A stretch of DNA of 19,320 nucleotides from the NCBI GenBank assembly GCA_905373185.1, contig CAJPSE010000009.1, positions 1 through 19,320 on the forward strand, written 5' to 3'. The first letter of the stretch is position 1. Every line of letters starts with the position of its first letter. Positions 1-6,132 of the stretch are shown here, piece by piece. The position numbers and the translations under genes are program-made. This DNA comes from an uncultured Fretibacterium sp. (GTDB lineage: Bacteria; Synergistota; Synergistia; Synergistales; Aminobacteriaceae). The notes beneath the pieces are model-generated. The model ran no database searches. It was not told the DNA's origin and saw only the letters and a program-made list of their open reading frames with translations.

Positions 1-486
1 GGCGATAACCCCCGCCAGGACCAGATGCGCCCCGCCCCCTCCGCTCCGCCAGGCGATGAGCCCGACGAGCCAGAGCGCGGCGACGGCGCCCGCAAAGGCC
101 ATGGGCGTCACCAGGGCGGAATCGAAGATGAGGCCGCATGCCCCGCCGAAGGCCGCCCCAGCGGCGATGCCCAGGGTGTAGGGCTCGGCCAGCGGATTTG
201 AGAGAAGCCCCTGGAGCACCGCTCCGGAGACCGCAAGCAGGCCGCCCGTCCCGACGGCGGCGAGGAGGCGGGGCAGCCGGACCGTCCGGACGATCAGCGC
301 CTCGGGCAGGGTACGCTCCGCCTCGGGCAGTCCGGGCCGCAGCAGGGCGGCCACGCGGGAGAGCGGGATGTCCCACTCTCCCAGCGCGAGCCGCCAGACC
401 GCTGTGGACGCCAAGAGCCCCAGCAGCACCGCCCCAAGGACCCATCGTCGGCGTCCCCGTTCCGACCGGTGTGCGGAGATATCCAT
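1..486 (-). CDS. FecCD/BtuC-type ABC transporter permease, N-terminal part (cut by left edge)
   Basis: This is the membrane permease of a metal-chelate ABC importer (iron-siderophore, heme or cobalamin class). I translated the 162 visible codons by hand. A short basic N-terminus is followed by a first membrane segment (about residues 15-33), then the family-typical stretch RTVRLPRLLAAVGTG with AVSGAVLQGLLSNPLAEPY and TLGIAAGAAFGG (about residues 76-125), which is diagnostic of FecCD permeases. Frame is open to base 1, so the C-terminal half, and probably an ATPase gene, lie outside the window. The ATG at 486 is chosen because the in-frame stop at 547-549 leaves no better start; its Shine-Dalgarno is weak. 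It lies 52 nt after cbiK in the same direction, so the two are probably co-transcribed under the cobalamin riboswitch, favouring a cobalamin, cobalt-chelate or tetrapyrrole substrate. Substrate is inference. Confidence 0.88.
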   Translation of the reverse strand, partial: MDISAHRSERGRRRWVLGAVLLGLLASTAVWRLALGEWDIPLSRVAALLRPGLPEAERTLPEALIVRTVRLPRLLAAVGTGGLLAVSGAVLQGLLSNPLAEPYTLGIAAGAAFGGACGLIFDSALVTPMAFAGAVAALWLVGLIAWRSGGGGAHLVLAGVIA

Positions 487-538
487 CGCCTGCCCGATGT
501 CGGGTGGAAAAGGAGGTAGGGAAAGTCGAGGAAAAGCC

Positions 539-1438
539 CTACCGCATCATCTCGCGGATGCGGTCCACGAACACCTTCGCCATCTGCGGGTCCTCGCCCA
601 GCCCTACCAGGTAGGGCTCGATGTTCTTGTAGCCCGCCTTCTTGAGCAGGTTCAGCCACGACTCGTCGTCGTCCGCCCCGGCAAGGTCGTTGTTGGCGTG
701 GTCGCCCGCGACGATCATGAGCGGGGAGATCACGAGTTTCTTGATCGAGGGGTTCCGCTTGAGCTCCCGGATGACATCCTCGATCGTCGGGGCCGCCTCG
801 ACCGTCCCCAGGAAGAATTTTCCGTGGGCGGCGCGGTCCAGGGAGAGCTGGAGCTGGCTGTACATGGCATTGGCGATGTGGTGCGGCGTGCCGTGGCCCA
901 TCAGTACGATCGCCGTTCCCCTCTGCTTCAGGTAGGGCGCGAAGCGGTCCATGAGGATCCTGGCCATGCGGTCGCAGTCGGGCACGCCGTGGAGGTAGGG
1001 GGCCCCCAGCTCGATCTTCTTGAACCCGTACTTGCCCTTGAGCGAGGCGAAGGCATCGACAACGTTCCGCATCTCGTCGTACTCCTCGCCCGGGATGATG
1101 TGGGTAGGCATGACGTAGACGTGGGTGAAGCCCTCGTCGTTCATTTTCGCCAAAGCCTCGACCGGCGTCGGGACCTCGATGTTCTGCTCGCGGGCGATCT
1201 TCCTGCGGATGATGTTGGACGTGAAGGCCAGACGCACCTCCGCGTCGGGGAAGGACTTTTTGGCGCTGTCGACGAGGTTGTCGATGGCCTTCCGCGCCTC
1301 GGGCATGGAGGTCCCGAACGAGGCGATCAGAATGCCCGTCCTGTCAGGTTTCTCCTGTCCGTGAGGGCCGGCGAACGCCGCGGAGGCAGTAAAAAGAACC
1401 GTGAACGCCATAAAAGCAAACAGGGATTTCATCATCAT
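539..1438 (-). CDS. cbiK: Exported sirohydrochlorin cobaltochelatase (CbiK family)
   Basis: CbiK enzymes insert Co2+ (or Fe2+) into sirohydrochlorin-type tetrapyrroles in anaerobic B12 synthesis. The 299-residue product opens with a clear signal peptide (positively charged start, hydrophobic 5-20, likely cleavage after AFA at 21-23), so it should act outside the cytoplasm, as reported for the periplasmic CbiK of Desulfovibrio. Chelatase landmarks are present: GILIASFGTS (35-44), MGHGTPHH (180-187, metal-ligand candidate His182), GTVEAAP (211-217, Glu214) and VAGDHANND (243-251, His247). The ATG at 1438 has an AGGAG at 1444-1448; two more ATG codons follow directly, so the exact start is uncertain by two codons. 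The gene sits between a cobalamin riboswitch and a FecCD permease. An exported chelatase cannot easily serve cytoplasmic corrin synthesis, so a role in cobalt or heme-like cofactor uptake is an inference. Confidence 0.92.
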   Translation of the reverse strand: MMMKSLFAFMAFTVLFTASAAFAGPHGQEKPDRTGILIASFGTSMPEARKAIDNLVDSAKKSFPDAEVRLAFTSNIIRRKIAREQNIEVPTPVEALAKMNDEGFTHVYVMPTHIIPGEEYDEMRNVVDAFASLKGKYGFKKIELGAPYLHGVPDCDRMARILMDRFAPYLKQRGTAIVLMGHGTPHHIANAMYSQLQLSLDRAAHGKFFLGTVEAAPTIEDVIRELKRNPSIKKLVISPLMIVAGDHANNDLAGADDDESWLNLLKKAGYKNIEPYLVGLGEDPQMAKVFVDRIREMMR

Positions 1439-1492
1439 TCATTCTCCTCTCCCACAATCGCGTCCAGCTCCGTGCTGCAGGACGCCGAACAC

Positions 1493-1522
1493 AAAAAAAG
1501 ACACGCCCTCATCGTCGTGTCT
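1493..1522 (-). terminator. Intrinsic terminator in the cbiK leader (riboswitch expression platform)
   Basis: On the minus strand AGACACG pairs with CGTGTCT around a 10-nt loop and is followed by seven T residues. It lies downstream of the B12 box and upstream of cbiK, as expected for a transcription-terminating cobalamin riboswitch. The anti-terminator partner was not resolved by eye. Confidence 0.8.
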
Positions 1523-1568
1523 CGCCCTTTTACAGCGCCGTTCACCTGCAAAGGAGTTCGCCCACGCA

Positions 1569-1767
1569 AACGTCACTTCCCTTCCGCCTGCGGGCACGAT
1601 ATCCTGACTTCCCATCGTCCTCCTCCGCCCCCTTCCCGGAGGACGTTCTTCAACGGGCCCTCCAGTGGGTCATGCACGCGGATTCGTCCGGGTCACAGTG
1701 GCGGGGCCGTGCGGGTGTCGCACCCGCTTCCCGCGTCCGCAGGGACCTAATTATTTTTAAGCACGTT
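1569..1767 (-). promoter_or_regulatory. Cobalamin (adenosylcobalamin-class) riboswitch
   Basis: The minus strand carries the conserved cobalamin riboswitch elements in order: GGGAAGCGGGTGCGACACCCGC (P3 arm; given as the motif around 1712-1734), CCGCCACTGTGAC (about 1691-1704), ACCCACTGGAGG (about 1658-1669), CCGGGAAGG, and the B12 box core AAGTCAGGATATC (about 1599-1611). A closing helix is possible between AACGTGCTT (1759-1767) and AAGTGACGTT (1569-1578), which defines the boundaries used here. It starts almost at the predicted transcription start (about 1770) and is followed by an intrinsic terminator, so ligand binding most likely represses cbiK and the permease by premature termination. 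Confidence 0.92.
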
Positions 1768-1776
1768 ACGGACATC

Positions 1777-1805
1777 ATTCAATCACAGCGCGGAGGGGTT
1801 GTCAA
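1777..1805 (-). promoter_or_regulatory. Sigma-70-type promoter for the riboswitch–cbiK transcript
   Basis: On the minus strand a perfect TTGACA (1800-1805) is separated by exactly 17 nt from TTGAAT (1777-1782, 4 of 6 matches). The predicted start near 1770 places the riboswitch at the very 5' end of the transcript. Confidence 0.72.
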
Positions 1806-1860
1806 TCGGCGGCCGCCCCCCTCACGACAGGCCCTGGCCTCTTTACAGAGGATACAGCAG

Positions 1861-1876
1861 CGTTTTTCAAAAAACG
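1861..1876. repeat. Short AT-rich palindrome between the divergent promoters
   Basis: CGTTTTT and AAAAACG form a perfect 7-bp inverted repeat around a 2-nt centre. It lies 11 nt upstream of the rny -35 box and between the two divergent promoters, so it could be an operator or an upstream AT-rich promoter element. No regulator is identified. Confidence 0.35.
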
Positions 1877-1887
1877 ACGCCCGAAGC

Positions 1888-1916
1888 TTGTTAATCCCCC
1901 CGTCGAAATGTACAAT
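1888..1916 (+). promoter_or_regulatory. Sigma-70-type promoter for rny–ymdB
   Basis: TTGTTA (1888-1893) is followed after exactly 17 nt by TACAAT (1911-1916, 5 of 6 matches). Predicted start is near 1923, giving an unusually long leader of about 200 nt before rny. Confidence 0.65.
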
Positions 1917-1930
1917 CTAATGAATGTGTC

Positions 1931-1948
1931 GGGAGAGGTCCCTCTCCC
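1931..1948 (+). promoter_or_regulatory. 5'-terminal hairpin of the rny leader
   Basis: GGGAGAG pairs perfectly with CTCTCCC around the loop GTCC, about 8 nt downstream of the predicted transcription start. Such a 5' hairpin can protect an mRNA from end-dependent decay; that function is inference. Confidence 0.5.
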
Positions 1949-1989
1949 CCTGTAGGATCGACTTGAATTTTAGCGGGCCGCGGAAAGAC

Positions 1990-2027
1990 GAAAAGCCCTC
2001 CGGAATGTCGCTTTTTCAGGGTTTTTC
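1990..2027 (+). promoter_or_regulatory. Possible attenuator in the rny leader (two competing hairpins)
   Basis: The arm GAAAAGC at 1990-1996 can pair either with GCTTTTTC (2010-2017) or, extended to GAAAAGCCCT, with AGGGTTTTTC (2018-2027; 10 bp including one G·U). The second form is followed by a U-rich stretch, resembling a weak intrinsic terminator. The two pairings exclude each other, which is the geometry of an attenuator. AT-rich sequence could give this by chance. Confidence 0.3.
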
Positions 2028-2124
2028 TTTCATTTTTTCCGGCTTCTTGCCAAAAATCGAGTGAAGGGGACACAAACACCGCCCGCTCCCCGCCATGGGG
2101 AATGGGGAGAAGGAGAGACGTGCC

Positions 2125-3654
2125 ATGCAGTATCTTATTGTGACGATGGCCGTGGCAGCCGGGGCCGGGATCGGCTACCTGGTGCTGAGGGCCTGGGACA
2201 ACACGCGGCTTGCGGGATACAAGAACCGGATGATCGCCATGCTCGAGGAAGCGCACGAGGCGGCCGAGAGGACCAAGAAGGAGCGCCTGACCGAGGCCAG
2301 GGAGGAAATCCTCCGGCTCCGTCAGGATGCCGAGCGCGACATCAAGGAGCGGCGCAACGAGCTTCAGCGGGCCGAACGCAAGATCGAGCAGAAGGAGGAG
2401 AACCTGGACCGGAAGCTGGACAGGGTCTCCCACAAGGAGGACGAGCTGCGGAACAGGCAGGAGGCCCTGGAGCAGCGGGGCACGGAGCTCGAGGCGCTCA
2501 TTCGGCAGCAGAACGCGAAGCTCGAGGAGATAGCCTGCCTGACCCGCGAGCAGGCCCAGGACATCCTGCTCCGCAAGACGGAGGAGGAGGCGCAGTACCT
2601 CATCGGGCTCCGTCTGAAGGACCTGGAGGAGAAGGCCCAGAGGGAGGCCGACCGCAGGGCGGGGGAGATCGTCGTCTCGGCCATGCAGCGCTGTGCGGTG
2701 GAGCACGCCGGCGACGCGGCGGTCAGCGTCGTCCCCCTGCCGACCGACGACATGAAGGGACGCATCATCGGACGGGAGGGGCGCAACATCCGCGCCTTCG
2801 AGACCCTGACGGGCGTGGACCTGATCATCGACGACACCCCGGAGGCCGTGACTCTCAGCAGCTTCGACCCCATCCGCCGGGAGATCGCCCGGCGGTCCCT
2901 GGAGCGCCTCGTCCAGGACGGGCGCATCCACCCCGCGCGCATCGAGGAGCTGATAGACAAGGCCTCGCGGGACGTCGAGGAGGATATCCTATCGGCGGGG
3001 GAGTCCGCCATCCTGGAGATGGGGATCAAGAACATGCACTCGGAGCTGATTCGTACCCTGGGCCAGCTCAAGTTCCGCTTCAGCTACGGACAGAACGCGC
3101 TCTCCCACAGCCTCGAGGTGGCCTACATATCCGGGGCCATCGCCGCGGAGCTGGGGCTGGACGAGGAGCTGGCGCGGCGGGCCGGCCTGCTGCACGACCT
3201 CGGCAAGGCCGTCGACCATCAGGTCGAGGGGCCCCATGCCGCTATCGGGGCGGACCTGGCGCGGCGCTTCGGGGAGAGGCCCGAGGTGGTCAGCGCTATC
3301 GCATCCCACCACGACACGCTGGAGGTACATTCCGTCTACGACGTCATCGTTGCCGTGGCGGACGCCGTCAGCGCCTCCCGGCCCGGCGCCCGGCGCGAGA
3401 GCCTGGACGCCTACATCAAAAGGCTGGAGAAGCTCGAGGAGCTGGCCCAGGCGTTCAACGGTGTCTCCAAAGCCTACGCCATCCAGGCGGGGCGCGAGGT
3501 CCGCGTGGTACTCTCCTCGAACAACACGGACGACGGCACGGTGCACAAGCTGGCCTACGACATCGCCCGAAAGATCGAGGCCGAGATGAAGTACCCCGGC
3601 CAGATCAAGGTCAATGTGTCGCGGGAGACGCGCGCGACGGAGTTTGCAAAGTAA
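2125..3654 (+). CDS. rny: Ribonuclease Y
   Basis: RNase Y is a membrane-anchored endoribonuclease that starts mRNA decay. The 509-residue product has the full family layout: one N-terminal membrane helix (about 3-22), a long charged coiled coil (about 28-190), a KH RNA-binding domain with GRIIGREGRNI (212-222), an HD hydrolase domain whose metal-binding HD is in LLHDLGK (355-361), and the C-terminal domain ending ETRATEFAK. Length matches the usual 510-520. I prefer the ATG at 2125 over the one ten codons upstream, because AAGGAGAGA (2110-2118) is correctly spaced and the product then begins directly with the membrane helix. ymdB follows 30 nt downstream, the same order as in Bacillus subtilis. 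The leader structure suggests post-transcriptional control, possibly autoregulation. Confidence 0.96.
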   Translation: MQYLIVTMAVAAGAGIGYLVLRAWDNTRLAGYKNRMIAMLEEAHEAAERTKKERLTEAREEILRLRQDAERDIKERRNELQRAERKIEQKEENLDRKLDRVSHKEDELRNRQEALEQRGTELEALIRQQNAKLEEIACLTREQAQDILLRKTEEEAQYLIGLRLKDLEEKAQREADRRAGEIVVSAMQRCAVEHAGDAAVSVVPLPTDDMKGRIIGREGRNIRAFETLTGVDLIIDDTPEAVTLSSFDPIRREIARRSLERLVQDGRIHPARIEELIDKASRDVEEDILSAGESAILEMGIKNMHSELIRTLGQLKFRFSYGQNALSHSLEVAYISGAIAAELGLDEELARRAGLLHDLGKAVDHQVEGPHAAIGADLARRFGERPEVVSAIASHHDTLEVHSVYDVIVAVADAVSASRPGARRESLDAYIKRLEKLEELAQAFNGVSKAYAIQAGREVRVVLSSNNTDDGTVHKLAYDIARKIEAEMKYPGQIKVNVSRETRATEFAK

Positions 3655-3684
3655 TCCGAGAGATAAAACACTAGGGAGGCATCC

Positions 3685-4482
3685 ATGCGCATCCTTTTTG
3701 TCGGCGACATCGACGGCAGCCCGGGGAGAACGGCCCTGGCGAACGCTCTCCCCGCCCTTCGGGAGGAGTGGCAGGGATTCGACTTCGTGATTATCAACTG
3801 CGAAAACGCCGCTGCCGGTAAGGGCATGACGGGAAAGATCCTGGAGGAGTTCCTGGCCCTGGGCGTGGACGGCATGACCTCGGGGAACCACATCTGGGAC
3901 AAGAATGCCTTCTATCCGATCCTGAACGAGGAGACACGGGTACTGCGCCCCGCCAACTATCCTCCCGAGTGCCCGGGGACCGGGGTGGCCGTTCTGCGGC
4001 GCAACGGGAGGAAGCTTGGGCTCATCAACCTTCAGGGGCGGGTGTTCATGCCCCCCATCGACTGCCCCTTCCATTGCGCGGACGCCCTTCTGGAGGAGCT
4101 GCGGGCGAAGGAGGGGGATGCGCTTCCCGTCCTCGTGGACTTCCACGCGGAGGCGACGTCGGAGAAGAAGGCCCTGGCCCTCTACCTGGACGGCCGCGTC
4201 TCCGCGGTCCTCGGCACCCACACGCACGTCCAGACGGCGGATGAGCAGATCCTCCCGGGGGGCACGGCATTCCTCAGCGACGTCGGCATGACGGGCGGGC
4301 ATGGGGGCGTCATCGGGGTCACGGCCGAGACGGTGCTCCCCCGCTACCTCACGGGGCTTCCCTCCCGATTCGAGGTCTGCGGGGAGTCCCCCTGCGTCAA
4401 CGCCGCGGTCCTGGAGGTCGACGAGTCCACCGGGGCGGCGGTGCGCATCGCGCGCGTCTTTCGGAGGATGGACTCCCTATAG
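3685..4482 (+). CDS. ymdB: YmdB-type metallophosphoesterase (TIGR00282 family)
   Basis: YmdB is a dinuclear-metal phosphodiesterase with activity on cyclic mononucleotides, and in Bacillus it influences biofilm and motility choice and RNase Y-related RNA levels. The 265 residues carry all expected metal and catalytic motifs: GDIDG (Asp8), CENAA (Glu40, Asn41), GNHIWD (Asn68, His69), DFHAEATSEK (His154) and GTHTHVQTAD (His179, His181). Length and ends match the family. GGGAGG (3675-3680) lies 4 nt before the ATG. Translation probably continues from the rny transcript; no separate promoter was seen in the 30-nt gap. Exact physiological substrate cannot be told from sequence. Confidence 0.94.
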   Translation: MRILFVGDIDGSPGRTALANALPALREEWQGFDFVIINCENAAAGKGMTGKILEEFLALGVDGMTSGNHIWDKNAFYPILNEETRVLRPANYPPECPGTGVAVLRRNGRKLGLINLQGRVFMPPIDCPFHCADALLEELRAKEGDALPVLVDFHAEATSEKKALALYLDGRVSAVLGTHTHVQTADEQILPGGTAFLSDVGMTGGHGGVIGVTAETVLPRYLTGLPSRFEVCGESPCVNAAVLEVDESTGAAVRIARVFRRMDSL

Positions 4483-4513
4483 GCCGCTGGATCCAAATAT
4501 ACATGACACACAA

Positions 4514-4548
4514 AAGGGCGCACCGGGAAACTTTTCCGGTGCGCCCTT
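4514..4548. terminator. Intrinsic terminator shared by convergent ymdB and TAXI genes
   Basis: A perfect 13-bp stem (AAGGGCGCACCGG with CCGGTGCGCCCTT) encloses a 9-nt loop between the convergent stops at 4482 and 4576. The T-run (TTTT, plus-strand AAAA at 4512-4515) is on the minus-strand side, so it acts best for the TAXI transcript. It probably also stops plus-strand transcription. Confidence 0.88.
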
Positions 4549-4575
4549 CATCAACAAACGGATGACTTGGAATCG

Positions 4576-5535
4576 TTACAGCTCGGGGACCACCATTCCC
4601 TTTTCCTTGTAGTACTTCGCCGCTCCGGGATGGACGGCGACGGAGGCCCCCTTGAGCGCCGTATCCAGGGAGATCAGCTTCGCCTTGTCGTGGACGGGCT
4701 TCAGCTCCTCGAGATTCTCGAAGATGGCCTTGGTGATGCCGTAGACCAAGTCACTCGGCATCTCCGCGTCGCAGACCAGAATCGCCATGACGGCCGGGGT
4801 CGGGGTGTCGTGGTCGATACCCTTGTAGGTGCCCGCGGGGATGACATCCTTCGTGAAGTAGGGGAACTGCTTGACGAGCTTGTCCAGAAGGTCGTCGTCG
4901 AAGGCCACGAGGTCGATATCCCTCTGGGCCGCCAAAGCCATCACCGCCGCCGTCGGGTAGCCGGCAAGCACGAAACCGGCGTCCAGCTGTCCGTCCTGAA
5001 TACGCTCGGCCGTGTTGGCGAAGTCCAGAAAATCGGCGTTCATGTCGGAGTATTTGAGTCCGGCCACCGAGAAGATCGAGCTCAGGCTGCCGGCCACACC
5101 CGACCCCGGCGCACCGACGGAGACGCGCTTGCCCTTGATCTCCATCAGGCTTTTGATCCCGCTGTCCTTCACCGTGATGCACTGCACGTGCTCCGGATAG
5201 AGGGACGCGATCATCCTCAGGTTCTCCACCGGCTTGTTGAAGGGTTTTTCGCCCCTGACCGCCAGATAGGACACGTCGTTCTGGACCAGCGCCATGCTCA
5301 CCTCATGCCCGGCGATCAGGTTGATGTTCGCCGCGGAGGCGTTGCCCGTCTCGGCCGTCACCTCGACGTCGGGCACATGCTTGTTCATGACCTGGGCCAA
5401 CCCGCCGCCCAGGGGATAGTACGTCCCGGCCACGCCGCCCGTGGCGATGGAGAGGAACGTCTTGTCTGCGGCAACGGCGACCCCTGCCGCCAAAAGAAGC
5501 CCCACTGCGAGAAAAACACCCAACACCCTCTTCAA
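4576..5535 (-). CDS. TAXI-family TRAP transporter solute-binding protein
   Basis: This is a periplasmic receptor of the TAXI class of TRAP transporters. From the proposed TTG start the 319-residue product begins with a textbook signal peptide (MKRV, hydrophobic 5-20, cleavage after AVA at 20-22). The hallmark IATGGVAGTYYPLGGGLAQ follows at about residues 29-47, then the typical ALVQNDVSYLA and a SVGAPGSGVAGS segment. I chose the TTG because AGGAGG (5545-5550) is 9 nt upstream and because the longer frame would put extra residues before the signal peptide. TRAP receptors need a DctQM-type or fused membrane permease; none is encoded next to it (rsfS upstream, terminator downstream). The partner must be elsewhere or outside this window. 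Substrate unknown; TAXI proteins have been linked to glutamate and other acids, but nothing here decides that. Confidence 0.92.
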   Translation of the reverse strand: MKRVLGVFLAVGLLLAAGVAVAADKTFLSIATGGVAGTYYPLGGGLAQVMNKHVPDVEVTAETGNASAANINLIAGHEVSMALVQNDVSYLAVRGEKPFNKPVENLRMIASLYPEHVQCITVKDSGIKSLMEIKGKRVSVGAPGSGVAGSLSSIFSVAGLKYSDMNADFLDFANTAERIQDGQLDAGFVLAGYPTAAVMALAAQRDIDLVAFDDDLLDKLVKQFPYFTKDVIPAGTYKGIDHDTPTPAVMAILVCDAEMPSDLVYGITKAIFENLEELKPVHDKAKLISLDTALKGASVAVHPGAAKYYKEKGMVVPEL

Positions 5536-5671
5536 ATCGAACACCCTCCTCTTCAGCATGCACAGAAATATGAAGACGAACCGCAAAAGTGCCCCAAAAA
5601 TATGAGGCCGACCACCGAGATATTACTTTACTACAAAATAGGGCTCGGCGCCACCCCCAGGACAAAAGGGT

Positions 5672-6019
5672 CTATTCCACGGATTCGTAATGGAGGGCCT
5701 CGGCGTCACCCCAAAGCTTTTCGAGTTTGTAGAACTCCCGTCCCTTTCGGCTGAAAATGTGAACGGCAACGTCACCCGCGTCGATCAGCCGCCAGTTAGA
5801 GCTGTGCTCCCCCTCGAGCCGAACCGTCAGGCCCCGGCGCCTCAGGGCCTCCTCTGCCGCCTCCGTCAGGGTCTTCATATGGACATCGGAATTTCCCGTC
5901 GCCAGGATGAACACATCGGCCAGCGTCCCCGCATCCCCAAGGTCCAAAACGACGACATCCTGCGCCTTCTTGTCGGATAGCGCCAAACAGACGTCCTCGT
6001 AATCTCCGAGTTTTCCCAT
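5672..6019 (-). CDS. rsfS: Ribosomal silencing factor RsfS
   Basis: RsfS binds ribosomal protein L14 on the 50S subunit and blocks subunit joining, lowering translation when nutrients are scarce. The 115-residue product has the family core: ALSDKKAQDVVVLDL near the N-terminus, then DVFILATGNSDVHMKTL and SSNWRLIDAGDVAVHIFS, ending in the usual EFYKLEKLWGDAE. The start at 6019 is chosen over a longer frame reaching 6088, because GGGAGGTG sits 7 nt upstream and length then matches the family. It lies downstream of the LCP gene in the minus-strand operon, the same neighbourhood as in many Firmicutes (obgE–nadD–…–rsfS). Confidence 0.94.
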   Translation of the reverse strand: MGKLGDYEDVCLALSDKKAQDVVVLDLGDAGTLADVFILATGNSDVHMKTLTEAAEEALRRRGLTVRLEGEHSSNWRLIDAGDVAVHIFSRKGREFYKLEKLWGDAEALHYESVE

Positions 6020-6088
6020 AAAACCGCACCTCCCGTCCCGGAAAAAGTTCACGGAAAAAATGTCGAAAAATCGTTCCAAATCATCCAA

Positions 6089-6114
6089 ACGCAGTCATTT
6101 GCACGCAGTCATTT
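6089..6114. repeat. Short tandem direct repeat between LCP gene and rsfS
   Basis: ACGCAGTCATTT occurs twice with a 14-nt period (6089-6100 and 6103-6114) in the 113-nt gap between the LCP stop and rsfS. Nothing else was recognised in this gap. Confidence 0.6.
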
Positions 6115-6132
6115 ACACACAACGGTCTGCCG

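Noticed and set aside
368..1750. A 460-codon plus-strand open frame opposite cbiK and its riboswitch
   Set aside because: It runs through a clear riboswitch and terminator and is antisense to a complete cbiK.
2061..3674. A 537-codon plus-strand open frame over rny
   Set aside because: It is a GC-rich alternative frame of rny, full of Gly/Arg/Pro with no domain; rny itself has complete family motifs.
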